Source: Sphingobacterium spiritivorum
GTDB lineage: Bacteria; Bacteroidota; Bacteroidia; Sphingobacteriales; Sphingobacteriaceae
Length of the DNA stretch: 64,000 bases
Reading direction: 5' to 3'
NCBI RefSeq assembly: GCF_016724845.1
Contig: NZ_CP068082.1
Span: 5,208,001-5,272,000 of the forward strand
The position numbers and the translations under genes are program-made. The notes below the pieces were generated by a model. It saw only the letters and a program-made list of their open reading frames with translations. It searched no databases and had not been told where the DNA came from. Within the stretch, counting starts at the first letter, position 1. The number at the start of each line of letters is the position of its first letter. Positions 35,529-45,800 of this stretch are shown here, in pieces.

Positions 35529-36260
35529 ATGGTCAGATATAAATTATTGATATTGTTTTCAATGATCTTTGGAAACATGTGCCTGTACGGACAGGAAATA
35601 CACTCTGCTTTACAATTGCGAAACAGTCACCTCTGGCGGGGAATAGAGGTGGCCACAGGTCTGGTGTATACAGGAGATATTCATGTAGATTATAAAAATT
35701 TTTATGGAGGATTCTGGGCCGGAGGTGATGCAGACGGATCCTACAAAGAATTTAACAATTATATCGGCTATAAGAACAAGCACCTCACAGTAGAGTTATG
35801 GGACATTTATAACTTCTCTCCGGAAGCTACTTATACTAATGATGAATTCTTTAATTATACAGCTGATGAAACCGGACGGTTTTGGGATCTTCGGTCCTAT
35901 TATACAATCAGTGATCGTGTTCCTTTGGTATTGAGTTGGAATACCGTTGTATTTGGCCGTGATCGGAACAGCGGCAATACAGCCAATAAATATTCCAGTT
36001 TTGTTTCCGGAGAATATCCTGTCTTCAAAAAAGATGATCTGGAATTGCGTGCCAGACTTGGTTATAGCTTTGCTCTGCATACTTCCGGAGAAAAAAATAA
36101 CTTCTTCTCCAGAAAAGCAGGCTTCAATGAATTGAGCCTTATGCTTTCCAAACCTTTTAAAATCGGAAACTATCAGTTTCCGCTGGGTTTGTGGGGAATG
36201 TGGAATCCGGTAGACAACCGTGCCTTATTACAATTTTCAGTGCAGGTCTATTCTTTCTGA
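35529..36260 (+). CDS. Outer-membrane beta-barrel protein, possibly a sugar porin
   Basis: 243 residues with a signal peptide (about 1-21, MVRYKLLILFSMIFGNMCLYGQ). Alternating hydrophobic and aromatic strands (NFYGGFWAGGDADGSYKEFNNYIGYKNKHLTVELWDIYNFSP) and a terminal aromatic (QVYSF) suggest a small barrel. Its place between permease and kinase suggests entry of the sugar across the outer membrane, but I recognise no family. Confidence 0.65.
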   Translation: MVRYKLLILFSMIFGNMCLYGQEIHSALQLRNSHLWRGIEVATGLVYTGDIHVDYKNFYGGFWAGGDADGSYKEFNNYIGYKNKHLTVELWDIYNFSPEATYTNDEFFNYTADETGRFWDLRSYYTISDRVPLVLSWNTVVFGRDRNSGNTANKYSSFVSGEYPVFKKDDLELRARLGYSFALHTSGEKNNFFSRKAGFNELSLMLSKPFKIGNYQFPLGLWGMWNPVDNRALLQFSVQVYSF

Positions 36261-36419
36261 GAATATGCAACACTTAATAAGGTGAGCGTATCGTAAATTA
36301 TGTAAATTAGGAAAACAATAAACAGACATATAGAAACTGATGAGATATCATCGGCATAACAGACGCAACAGTACAGACAGACCTTGTGCTGCATGCCATA
36401 CTAAATACTACAAATAACA

Positions 36420-37343
36420 ATGATGGATAATAAAATAAGAATAGCCTGCTTTGGAGAGGTTTTATGGGATATCTTTCCGGGAGGCCAGCGAAGAATCGGA
36501 GGAGCACCTTTTAATGTAGCTTATCATCTTTATAAAATGGGTGTTGACGTGACTATGATCAGCAGTATCGGAGAAGATAATCTGGGTAAGGAAATTATAC
36601 AGAAACTCAACGATTGGAATATGCATACTGATGGTATTCAGGTCAGTAACATTCACCCTACCAGTACAGTGATTGCTTCATTAGATGAAAATAATGAAGC
36701 GCACTATGATATTGTACAGGACGTTGCCTGGGATTTTATCAGCACAAGAGCTTCAGACAAACACTTGCTTGCGGAGACAGATGCATTTGTATTCGGCACT
36801 CTGGCTGCCCGTCAGGAACAATCCAGAAATACCTTATTTGAATTGCTTGAAGCAAGCAATTACAATGTATTTGACATCAACCTGCGACCTCCATATTACG
36901 ATGTAAGACTCATTAAAGAGTTATTACATAAAACGCAGTTGGCCAAATTCAACAAGGCTGAACTCCGTATGATGCTGGATTTTCTGGGCAAAACCTACGA
37001 AAATGAAAAAGATAGCATCAGTTATCTTCAGGATACATTCGGTATGAATGAGATTATTGTCTCGAAAGGAAGTAAAGGAGCATTGTACGCCTGTAAAGGT
37101 GATTTTTATTTATATCCGACTGTGACTATAGAAGTAAAGGACACGGTAGGAAGCGGGGATTCCTTTTTAGCTGGTTTTTTATCCAAAAGACTGGAACAGG
37201 GAACTTCTCCACACGATATCATGCATCAGGCTGTATCATTAGGCGCATTTATTACTTCACACGAAGGCGCTTGTCCTGAATACTCGTTAGAAAAATATCA
37301 GCAGTTCAGAGATAGCCATCAGGTAATGGCTCTCCCGTTGTAA
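36420..37343 (+). CDS. PfkB-family sugar kinase, probable fructokinase
   Basis: 307 residues, cytosolic. The family's first motif is at the N-terminus (FGEVLWDIFPGGQRRIGGAPFNVAYHLYKMGVDVTMISSIGED) and the second (KDTVGSGDSFLAGFL) carries catalytic Asp247. The FGEVLWD start and the GGAPFNVA stretch resemble fructokinases. It would phosphorylate the fructose made by the dehydrogenase upstream. A gap of 159 bases precedes it, which could hold its own promoter. Confidence 0.88.
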   Translation: MMDNKIRIACFGEVLWDIFPGGQRRIGGAPFNVAYHLYKMGVDVTMISSIGEDNLGKEIIQKLNDWNMHTDGIQVSNIHPTSTVIASLDENNEAHYDIVQDVAWDFISTRASDKHLLAETDAFVFGTLAARQEQSRNTLFELLEASNYNVFDINLRPPYYDVRLIKELLHKTQLAKFNKAELRMMLDFLGKTYENEKDSISYLQDTFGMNEIIVSKGSKGALYACKGDFYLYPTVTIEVKDTVGSGDSFLAGFLSKRLEQGTSPHDIMHQAVSLGAFITSHEGACPEYSLEKYQQFRDSHQVMALPL

Positions 37344-37420
37344 TCTCTTCTAAACTATTAATTGTCAAAGGATATTTAAAAAGCGGGAATGATGGTTAAA
37401 ATAGTAAAATTGAAAAAAAA

Positions 37421-37452
37421 TTTGAATATATGTATTCAACTACGTAGTTTTG
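37421..37452 (+). promoter_or_regulatory. Promoter with overlapping MarR-type palindrome
   Basis: TTTG (37421-37424), 20 bases, TAGTTTTG (37445-37452). The perfect palindrome AACTACGTAGTT (37438-37449) overlaps the -7 element, where a MarR dimer would block polymerase. The likely start is 47 bases upstream of the marR-type ATG at 37499, or a little less. Confidence 0.65.
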
Positions 37453-37498
37453 TATACAACAAATGCAACTCTAATACACTGATATTAAAAAAGATACA

Positions 37499-37990
37499 AT
37501 GAACATAATAGACAGCCTGGGAATATTAGCTTTATCAACGCGATTGCAGCGACTGAGTGAACAGTTACGCAAAGAAGGAGCACTGCTTTATAAAGAGTTT
37601 GATATTGATTTTGAGCCTAAATGGTTCCCTGTGATATATACCTTGTTTCACAAAGGCACATTAAGTGTTGTAGAGATAGCCAGCGAAATCGGATACACCC
37701 ATCCTTCAACCATTAATCTGCTGAAAGAGCTGGAAAATCAAAAATTGATCCGCTCAAAAAAAGATAAAATCGACGAACGTAAACGTCTGTTGCAACTCAC
37801 GGCAAAAGGTACGGATCTGATTACAAAAATGGAGCCTGTATGGGATATTATGATTACCGTTCTGACTGAAATCACCAATAATCAAAACAACTTACTACAG
37901 GCCATACAGGAAACCGAACAACGAATAGCAGAGCAAAGTTTTATACAGCGCGCTATGGTTCTTAAAAATAAAAAGAATACAAAATCATGA
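37499..37990 (+). CDS. MarR-family transcriptional regulator
   Basis: 163 residues. Winged helix about 55-115 (GTLSVVEIASEIGYTHPSTINLLKELENQKLIRSKKDKIDERKRLLQLTAKG, with the basic wing), flanked by dimerisation helices. The gene ends ATGA, overlapping the threonine aldolase start by four bases, so regulator and enzyme are made together. It probably represses its own promoter through the palindrome at 37438-37449. Its ligand is unknown. Confidence 0.9.
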   Translation: MNIIDSLGILALSTRLQRLSEQLRKEGALLYKEFDIDFEPKWFPVIYTLFHKGTLSVVEIASEIGYTHPSTINLLKELENQKLIRSKKDKIDERKRLLQLTAKGTDLITKMEPVWDIMITVLTEITNNQNNLLQAIQETEQRIAEQSFIQRAMVLKNKKNTKS

Positions 37991-39003
37991 GAATAGACTT
38001 AAGAAGTGATACACTTACATTGCCCACATCCGACATGAAAGAAGCCATGGAAAATGCGGCATTGGGTGATGATGTATATGGAGAGGATCCAAGTGTAAAT
38101 CAACTGGAGAAGAAAGTTGCGGCAATGTTTGGAATGGAAGCCGCCCTCTTCTGTCCGACAGGCACGATGACCAATCAGCTGGCTATACGCGTGCACACAC
38201 AACCCGGAGATGAGGTAATCTGTGACAAGTTATCACACATTTATCTGTATGAAGGTGGAGGTATAGCCCTGAATGCCTTTGCTTCGGTCAGACCATTGGA
38301 TGGCGACCGTGGCAGAATCACCGCACAGATGGTCGAAGATTCCATTAATAATCCAAACGATGTACATCAGCCGGTAACGAGTCTGGTATCCTTAGAAAAC
38401 ACTGTTAATAAGGGCGGTGGAAGCATATATGATTTTGAAGAAATAAAAAAGATAAAAGAAGTATGTGTCCGCAAGGGACTTATCCTACATCTGGACGGAG
38501 CCAGGTTGTTTAATGCGTTAGTCGAAACAGATCAGCAGCCTCAGGATTACGGACATGTATTTGACAGTATATCGATCTGTTTGTCCAAGGGTCTGGGCTG
38601 TCCTGTAGGCTCTCTGTTAATCGGAACTTATACCGTAATTGCAAAGGCAAAACGCTTTCGGAAAGTGATGGGAGGTGGCTGGAGACAAGCCGGAGGATTA
38701 GCGGCAGCAGGTAATTATGCGCTTGACCATCACATTGCGTTACTCAAAGAGGATCACCGCAGGGCGAAAGAAATTGGCCGCATCCTCTCCCAGAATTCGT
38801 ACGTTAAGAATGTATATCCTGTCGAAACAAATATTGTGCTGGCTGAATTATCTGAAGTAATGGAATCGGTAGACTTTGTTGCAAAACTAAAAGAGCTTGA
38901 TGTACACTGTGTCTCGTTCGGTAAATATCTGGTCAGATTTGTGACCCATCTCGACTTCACAGATCAGCATTTGGAATTACTGGAAGAGAAATTGAAATTC
39001 TGA
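37987..39003 (+). CDS. ltaE: Low-specificity L-threonine aldolase
   Basis: PLP enzyme of 338 residues cleaving L-threonine or allo-threonine to glycine and acetaldehyde, in the cytosol. N-terminus IDLRSDTLTLPTSDMKEAM, His83 stacking on PLP (DKLSHIYLYEGG), DGARLFNA with the PLP-binding Asp, and the Schiff-base Lys201 in SICLSKGLGCPVGSLL. The symbol is by similarity of family; the stereospecificity is not known. Coupled to the MarR gene. Confidence 0.9.
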   Translation: MRIDLRSDTLTLPTSDMKEAMENAALGDDVYGEDPSVNQLEKKVAAMFGMEAALFCPTGTMTNQLAIRVHTQPGDEVICDKLSHIYLYEGGGIALNAFASVRPLDGDRGRITAQMVEDSINNPNDVHQPVTSLVSLENTVNKGGGSIYDFEEIKKIKEVCVRKGLILHLDGARLFNALVETDQQPQDYGHVFDSISICLSKGLGCPVGSLLIGTYTVIAKAKRFRKVMGGGWRQAGGLAAAGNYALDHHIALLKEDHRRAKEIGRILSQNSYVKNVYPVETNIVLAELSEVMESVDFVAKLKELDVHCVSFGKYLVRFVTHLDFTDQHLELLEEKLKF

Positions 39004-39012
39004 TAAACGGGC

Positions 39013-39042
39013 AGACCGGACATACAATCATCTGTCCGGTCT
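39013..39042. terminator. Bidirectional terminator hairpin
   Basis: Perfect 10-bp stem AGACCGGACA (39013-39022) / TGTCCGGTCT (39033-39042), followed by CTTCC. It lies between the converging aldolase and lipoprotein genes. Confidence 0.7.
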
Positions 39043-39060
39043 CTTCCTATTCTTCAACGC

Positions 39061-39492
39061 TTAATGGTCGGGATAAAAGACAAAACGGGGACTATCAAAA
39101 CTGATAGATTCGGGTGCAAAATAAAAAACACCCAGATACAGCAACTCCATTCCTGTACCCTGAATCAGTGAATCTCCTTTTTGGAGCAGAATAAAGGGCC
39201 TGATCTTATTTTCTTTCCAGCCGTACTGCTTATAACGATAGTCTCCCATTAAGGTATCATTAAAAACTTTGCCTTTTACTTCGCCCGAGTCGATCGCATT
39301 GCCCGGATACACGATCCGGTATTTGCCGTAGAAAGTATGCTCACCAAGCCTTAAATTCATATACGCTTTAATATTCTTATGAGTAGCCTTATATTTCCGG
39401 TATTCTTCCTTAGGAATATCAGATTGACAGGCTACTGTCAGTAAGGCGAAAAGTGTGCAAAAAGATAAGGTAAAAGTGGTTATTTTCTTCAT
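39061..39492 (-). CDS. Lipoprotein, unknown function
   Basis: 143 residues from the ATG at 39492, giving MKKITTFTLSFCTLFALLTVAC with lipidated Cys22; the frame also opens at 39525. Mature part beta-rich (MNLRLGEHTFYGKYRIVYPGNAIDSGEVKGKVFNDTLMGDYRYKQYGWK). The GDYRYK-type strand pattern resembles small lipoproteins of Bacteroidota, but I cannot name the family. Confidence 0.65.
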   Translation of the reverse strand: MKKITTFTLSFCTLFALLTVACQSDIPKEEYRKYKATHKNIKAYMNLRLGEHTFYGKYRIVYPGNAIDSGEVKGKVFNDTLMGDYRYKQYGWKENKIRPFILLQKGDSLIQGTGMELLYLGVFYFAPESISFDSPRFVFYPDH

Positions 39493-39683
39493 TTTATAAC
39501 GGATTGAATCGGTAGGCCTGCACATATCAGATCAGCATTCATCGTGATTATTTTCAGAACAGATGTACATTAGTACTAATGGGATGCAGTAAAACAGATA
39601 ATTCCATAGAAATATATATAAATCTTACCCTTATAAGAGATTTAGTAGCTTTCCGGGAGAGAGCTGGCCACAAAAAAACAACA

Positions 39684-39715
39684 TTTGGATTCCGGTTAAT
39701 TATCTGATAAATTTG
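39684..39715 (+). promoter_or_regulatory. Promoter of the ClC gene
   Basis: TTTG (39684-39687), 20 bases, TAAATTTG (39708-39715); the start would be near 39722, about 30 bases before the ATG. Confidence 0.6.
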
Positions 39716-39752
39716 CAGTCTCTCCCCTGTTTCCTGAGGATAAATAAAAAAA

Positions 39753-41039
39753 ATGAGAACTAAAATTGTACTGTATAACTCCCTCAAACTTATTGTTGCC
39801 TCTATGTTTATTGGCCTGGCCAGTGCACTACTGGCAGATTCCCTGAAACACCTGACAGAAGCATATCAGCACAGGATATTTCAAAATGCGGGACAGATCT
39901 CCCCTTTTCTGTATATTATACTCCCCTCAATCGGAATAACAATTATTTATTTTCTGCGAAAATATGCGTTTAAAAAAAGGCAGAACAAGGGGATAAAAGA
40001 AATCTACACAACATTAGAGACACGCAAAGATCATCTTCCTCTTTTCAAGATCCCTTCTCATTATTTCAATGGCTTCCTTACGGTTATATTCGGCGGTTCT
40101 ACTGGAATCGAAGTATCTACAGTAGTGGCGACAGCCACCGTTGGAAATGCAATTCATAAAAAAAGTAAAGTAGCATTTGCCTATAAAAATGAACTGATCT
40201 GTGCAGGAGTAGCCGCCGGAGTAGCCACCTTATTCGGCAGTCCGGTTGCCGGCTGGTTGTTTGCAATGGAAGTGATCGCACGAAAAGTCAGCAGACCCAT
40301 TCTGATCAGCTGTACAAGTTCAGTGTTGATCGCAAGTCTGTTTATCTATCTGATTGACAATAAACGACTGCTCCCCTATACCGTAGAGACCTGGAACTGG
40401 GCAGCTCTGCCTTATATTATCGGAGTCGGAATCTTAGGCGCAATACTGGCACTTTATTTTACAAAGATTGTCATACATGCAAAGAAGCTGTTCGGAGGAA
40501 TCCGTAACAATTTTTTAAGGGTAAATCTGGGTGCTGTTACAGTCGGCATTCTGATTTTTTTTCTTCCCTATTTGTATGGAGACAGCTACCATGGTCTTCA
40601 TGAAATTATTGAAATGGGTACACAGCAATCGTTCACAATTCCGTTCGGAATCCTGCTGCTGCTCCTGGTCATCCTAAAACCTCTTGCAGCCTCTCTCACA
40701 TTAGGTGCTGGCGGAGATGGTGGAGTATTTGCACCGAGCATAGTGGCAGGCGCTTTTTTAGGTGTTCTCTTTGCGCAATTATGTAATACCTATCTTGGAA
40801 CCGAACTTATCGTACTGAATTTTGCACTCTTCGGTGCAGCAGCGACATTATCAGCTGCTATTCATGCTCCGCTGACGGCTCTGTTTTTGATCTGCAGTAT
40901 AGTACCCGGTGGTTATTTACTCTTCATCCCGATGGCGATCACGAGCTTTACAGCCAAGTACCTCGCCAAATGGTGCTATCCCTTCAATGTATATACGTAT
41001 AAAGAAACAAAACTAGCTGTAATATCCCGCAATAAATAA
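39753..41039 (+). CDS. ClC-family chloride channel/transporter
   Basis: 428 residues, inner membrane. The second ion-path motif reads GGSTGIEVSTV, which aligns with GSLGREGP and keeps the gating Glu at residue 120, and the third is GGDGGVFAPSIVAG. FGSPVAGWLFAMEV is also present. It lacks C-terminal CBS domains. Whether it is a channel or a proton antiporter cannot be settled here. Its own promoter lies upstream. Confidence 0.88.
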   Translation: MRTKIVLYNSLKLIVASMFIGLASALLADSLKHLTEAYQHRIFQNAGQISPFLYIILPSIGITIIYFLRKYAFKKRQNKGIKEIYTTLETRKDHLPLFKIPSHYFNGFLTVIFGGSTGIEVSTVVATATVGNAIHKKSKVAFAYKNELICAGVAAGVATLFGSPVAGWLFAMEVIARKVSRPILISCTSSVLIASLFIYLIDNKRLLPYTVETWNWAALPYIIGVGILGAILALYFTKIVIHAKKLFGGIRNNFLRVNLGAVTVGILIFFLPYLYGDSYHGLHEIIEMGTQQSFTIPFGILLLLLVILKPLAASLTLGAGGDGGVFAPSIVAGAFLGVLFAQLCNTYLGTELIVLNFALFGAAATLSAAIHAPLTALFLICSIVPGGYLLFIPMAITSFTAKYLAKWCYPFNVYTYKETKLAVISRNK

Positions 41040-41114
41040 AACGGTTGTCATTGCTCCTTTTCTGATAACTGTTTAATCTTCGTATATTAGCGCTGTTAAA
41101 GGGGTGTCAGAAGA

Positions 41115-41684
41115 ATGAAGGCTTACGAATCTATTCCAGATTCCGAATTATTACTATATCTCGCAGAAAAAGATCATACTGCCTTTACCGAATTATACAC
41201 CAGGCACTGGAAGGTTGTCTATGCAATATGCTTGAATCGTATCAAAGAGCCCGCCATCGCAGAAGATCTCGTACAGGATATTTTTTTATCCCTGTGGACA
41301 CATGCACAACCCCAGAATATCCGCAATCTTGAAGCCTATTTATTCCAGGCAACCAAATTTTCCATCATTAAGCATATCAATAAAAGTCAGAAGCATCTTT
41401 ACACAAATGAGTATGGATTATTCGATCAGTTAGAAGATTATAATCTGGATGAAGTCTTACACTACAAATGGGTAAAAGAATTAATTTTTCAGGAGGTAGA
41501 AAAATTACCTTTGAAAACACAACTCATCTTCAGGTATAGCAGACAGGATCACCTGAACAGTAAAGAAATCGCTGACAAATTAGATATCTCGCCCCGTACT
41601 GTTGAAAATCAAATCAGCAAAGTGCTTAAAATATTACGAAAAGTTGTAAAAACAATTATATTTTTTGCATTTTTTTCAATTTAA
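41115..41684 (+). CDS. ECF RNA polymerase sigma factor (FecI-like)
   Basis: 189 residues. Region 2 about 20-85 (AFTELYTRHWKVVYAICLNRIKEPAIAEDLVQDIFLSLW) and region 4 about 125-180 (LPLKTQLIFRYSRQDHLNSKEIADKLDISPRTVENQI). First gene of the SusCD/M16 operon, paired with the fecR gene 54 bases downstream, so it probably drives this operon when the SusC STN domain signals substrate. Confidence 0.95.
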   Translation: MKAYESIPDSELLLYLAEKDHTAFTELYTRHWKVVYAICLNRIKEPAIAEDLVQDIFLSLWTHAQPQNIRNLEAYLFQATKFSIIKHINKSQKHLYTNEYGLFDQLEDYNLDEVLHYKWVKELIFQEVEKLPLKTQLIFRYSRQDHLNSKEIADKLDISPRTVENQISKVLKILRKVVKTIIFFAFFSI

Positions 41685-41738
41685 ATCGTGCGTAGTTAAG
41701 GAGTTCGTGTACTATATCACTGAACAACTTAAACATCT

Positions 41739-42806
41739 ATGCACATTCCTAAAGAAGTACAAGACGCTATACAAAAAGTTAATTCAGGAATTTCTAAACC
41801 TGAAGATCGTGCTATTATCACAGACTGGTATAACAGTTTTGACGATTCAAGTGCTGTAGTTGATGCTGCGACCAACGAAGAAGAAATAAAAAGCCGCATT
41901 CTGCAGGCAATAAACAAACGCAGGTCTGCAAAGCCATTACTCCGGCCCCTCTATTTCAGAATAGCCGCTGCAGCAAGTGCTCTGCTAGTTATGGGATACC
42001 TTGCATTTCGTCTCTATCCGGATCAGCCCGCAGATCTCAGTATCCAGGCCGGAGTACATCTCAATTACACAGACGGAGAACAGCAACAGATCAATTCAAC
42101 AATGGAAGCCTTTTTAGATTCCACTGCCTTCGATAATCTGAGTGCTTATCAGAAAAACCGCAGTGAGCAGTTGCTGACGCTATCGACAGCAAAAGGCCAA
42201 CTCTATAAATTTGTACTGAATGACGGTACCAAAATATGGTTGAATGCAGGATCCAAACTGACTATTATGCCGGCATTCAACGAACAGACCCGTACAGTGA
42301 AACTGATTGGTGAAGCCTATTTTGAAGTTGCCAAAAACGAAAAAGTTCCTTTTGAAGTCATTTCAGACAATCAGACAATACAGGTACTGGGTACTAAATT
42401 TAATGTCAAAGCCTATCATGACGAAGCCAGTATAACCCATCTGTATGAAGGTAAAATTGCCTTAAATACACCTGTACAATCTGAAATTGTCCTTCCCGGA
42501 CAGGCTGTCATTAATGAATTGGGCAGACTGGAGGCCAAACAGGAAAATCAAAGCATTAGCAAAGAATGGACTTCATCTATCTTTTCTTTTTCCAATCAGA
42601 ATATGACAGACATACTTACCAATCTCTCCCGGTTTTATAATGTACAGCTTGATTACCAAAGTACTGTACCTGATAAATTATTTACCGGAAAAATACAACG
42701 GAATTCTTCCCTGTCCGATGTACTGGATATGTTAAGTGCAGTATCAGGGGGCAGTTTCAAAATCAAAGACCGCACTGTTAGCATCGAATTTAAAAACTCA
42801 AAATAA
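41739..42806 (+). CDS. FecR-family anti-sigma factor
   Basis: 355 residues: cytoplasmic N-terminus (1-65), one membrane helix (about 66-88), periplasmic FecR domain (about 140-235, KFVLNDGTKIWLNAGSKLTIMPAF and GEAYFEVAKNEKVPFEVIS), then a C-terminal DUF4974-like domain (about 280-352, IFSFSNQNMTDILTNLSRFYNVQLDYQ), which meets the STN domain of the transporter. Partner of the sigma factor upstream and of SusC 16 bases downstream. Confidence 0.95.
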   Translation: MHIPKEVQDAIQKVNSGISKPEDRAIITDWYNSFDDSSAVVDAATNEEEIKSRILQAINKRRSAKPLLRPLYFRIAAAASALLVMGYLAFRLYPDQPADLSIQAGVHLNYTDGEQQQINSTMEAFLDSTAFDNLSAYQKNRSEQLLTLSTAKGQLYKFVLNDGTKIWLNAGSKLTIMPAFNEQTRTVKLIGEAYFEVAKNEKVPFEVISDNQTIQVLGTKFNVKAYHDEASITHLYEGKIALNTPVQSEIVLPGQAVINELGRLEAKQENQSISKEWTSSIFSFSNQNMTDILTNLSRFYNVQLDYQSTVPDKLFTGKIQRNSSLSDVLDMLSAVSGGSFKIKDRTVSIEFKNSK

Positions 42807-42822
42807 TCACTAAATCATTTAC

Positions 42823-45800
42823 ATGAAATCTAAACCTCTACAAAAAAGTTTAGCTATCGTCAGGGCTTTGCTGCTGCCAGTAAATATGGCGACCTTTCTC
42901 ACCTTGGGAATGGTTACTATGGCATCAGCCAATACCTTTGCACAGCGCATTACACTCAAAGCAGACAACCAGTCTTTACGCAATGTATTACAAACACTGG
43001 AGAAAGAATCGGGATACTTCTTTCTCTATGAAAACAATGTCGTAGACAACAAGAGATTAACAATTCAGCTGGAAGATGCCACCATCAGTCAGGCACTTGA
43101 AAAAATCGCCAAAGAAGAAAATCTGGCGTACAAAATTGTCAACAAGACGATAACCTTATTCCATGCATCTGCCACAGTAAAACAAGACAGTCATGTCAAC
43201 GGTAAGATCTTACTGAAAGATACGGACAATCCGATTCCTTATAGTCTGGTAGGTGTAACCGTACAGGTAAAAGGTACAGCCAATGCTGTCAAAACTAATA
43301 ATGCAGGTGAGTTTAACATTAAAGCGGAGAAAAACAGCGTTCTGATCATCTCATACATTGGTTTTCAGAAAAAGGAAATTACAGTGTCCAATCCCCGTGT
43401 TCCCCTAAATATCGTTCTGGAACAGAGCAACGATTATCTGGATGAAGTAATTGTTACCGGATACGGGACAAAAGAGACTAAAGCCAATCAGGTAGGTAGT
43501 GCCTTTACGCTGACATCCAAAGATCTGGAAAGAAGACCGGCATTAAGAATAGATGCCTTACTGGAAGGTGTGGTACCGGGCGTTCAATTTCAGGCTCAGG
43601 ATCAAAACAACAGCTCACCCCGCAGCCGGTTCAGCACACGCGTACGTGGTGAATCTTCGGCTCCGAATGGAAATGCGTCCAATGAACCGTTATGGGTACT
43701 TGACGGCGTGCCGCTTTATACCGGAGGAACCACCAATATGACACCCGGTCTGAATGTAAGTATAAGCCCCCTCACCTATCTCAATCCGGATGATATTGAA
43801 TCTATCACCGTATTGAAAGATGCGACAGCTACATCCATCTATGGAGCAAACGGATCAAACGGAGTTATCTTAGTAACCACCAAAAAAGGAAAAGGACCTA
43901 CACGTATCGGGTACAATTTCCGCGGAGGATTACAAAAGATCAATGACACCAAATTCAAAGTACTGAACGGAGATCAATATCGTCAGGTTATAGCAGATAT
44001 GGGTATGTCTAAGGATATTGCAATGTTCGATCCTACCGTAAATACAAACTGGTATGATGAGTATTTCAGAACCGGAGTGACCAAACTACACAATCTTTCC
44101 GTATCCGGTAGTAGTGAAAACAACAGTTATTATCTGTCTGCAGGGATATATGACCAGAAAGGTACAACCATTGCCAATGACACAAAAAGATACAGTCTGA
44201 AGAGTAATGTAGAAACCAAAATCGGCAATAGAATTACAGCCAGAGTTATAGTGGGTGGTGCGTACAATGTCAACAATCTCTTTCTTGTAGGAGATGAATA
44301 TTATCTGGGCGTACCTATTGTAAATCCGTACCTTCCGAACGGAGATTTTGCATTAAGAGACGAAAGAGGAAACAGGCTGATGAACAGTCTTGCGGAAGCT
44401 GCTCAGAATGACTGGACACAGAAGACACTGGATGCTTTTACATCCGGAGGTGTAGATATACAAATCTTCAAAGGACTAATGTTTCGCAACAACAGTGGTC
44501 TGAACTACACCAGTTCAAATGAAGATCAATATAAATCCATGTACAACCTGTCGGGTCAGTCTGAAAACGGAAGCGCACAACGTCAGCAAACCCAGGTCAC
44601 CAATTGGGTAACAACCAATACGATGAACTATGACAATCAGTTATGGCAAGGTAGTCTGAGTGCTAAACTGGGAATGGAAGCAACACGGACACAACGTCAC
44701 AGTGTAAGTGCTACAGGAAGCAATTTCCCGAATGACAATATACGTGAAGTATCTTTCGTAGCAGAGACCAACAGAAGAGGGACAACTTCCAGAGATGACA
44801 AGACCTCACTATCCTACTTCGGTTATCTTAACTATGTCTGGAACGACAAGTATGCCTTCAGCGGAACATTACGAAAAAACGGCGATTCCAACTTCGGTAA
44901 AAATGTTAAATGGGGAACTTTTGGTTCATATGGTGCAGCATGGACCGTGAGTAAGGAAGAATTCTGGAAAAGCAAGGTTGTCGATTTTCTGAAACTGAAA
45001 GCTTCCTACGGAACTACAGGTAATTCCAGATTCGGATCGGACCTGAGTAAAGGAATATATACCTATTCAGCAGATTACGGATATGGAGGAAATACAGGTG
45101 CTATCATGACGACGGGTATCAATGAGGATTTGCGATGGGAAAAAACCTACATGTTCAATACCGGTATTGATGCCCGTATTTATAAGAAAATCAATGTAGC
45201 GGTAGAATATTATAACAACATCACCAAAGATCTGATCAACAATGCACTTGTTTCTATGACCGTAGGTCAACGTGCAGTATATCGTAATGTAGGAAAATTA
45301 AAAAATGAAGGTGTAGAGGTTTCCATAAACTCGGTTAACATGGAAAAGGAAGATTTCAGCTGGAGTACGTCCTTCAATCTTTCCCATAACGTAAACAAAG
45401 TACTCGAGCTTTATGACGGTTTCGAACGTTCATCCGGCACGACTATAATGACGGAGGGTTATGACTCCCGTTCGCATTATTTGGTAAGATGGGCTGGCGT
45501 AGATCCCGCAACAGGTGATCCTATGTGGTATGATATCAACGGCAATGTCACCAAAACGTATAGTGCAAATGACAGAGTAATTATCGGTTCCCCTAACCCG
45601 GATTTTTACGGAGGTATTACCAATAGAATCAGATACAAGAAATTCGACCTCTCTTTCCTTGTACTTTACCGCAAAGGTGGACTGTCATTCAACAGACTGG
45701 CACGTAACAACGAATCAGACGGACTGAATATCCTGAGCGCAAACCAGTCTGTGAATATCTTGGATCACTGGCAGTATCCGGGATATCTGGCCTTGACGCC

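Noticed and set aside
39753..41039. Loss of the gating glutamate in the ClC protein
   Set aside because: Aligning GSTGIEVS with GSLGREGP keeps the Glu (residue 120); the first alignment was one step off.
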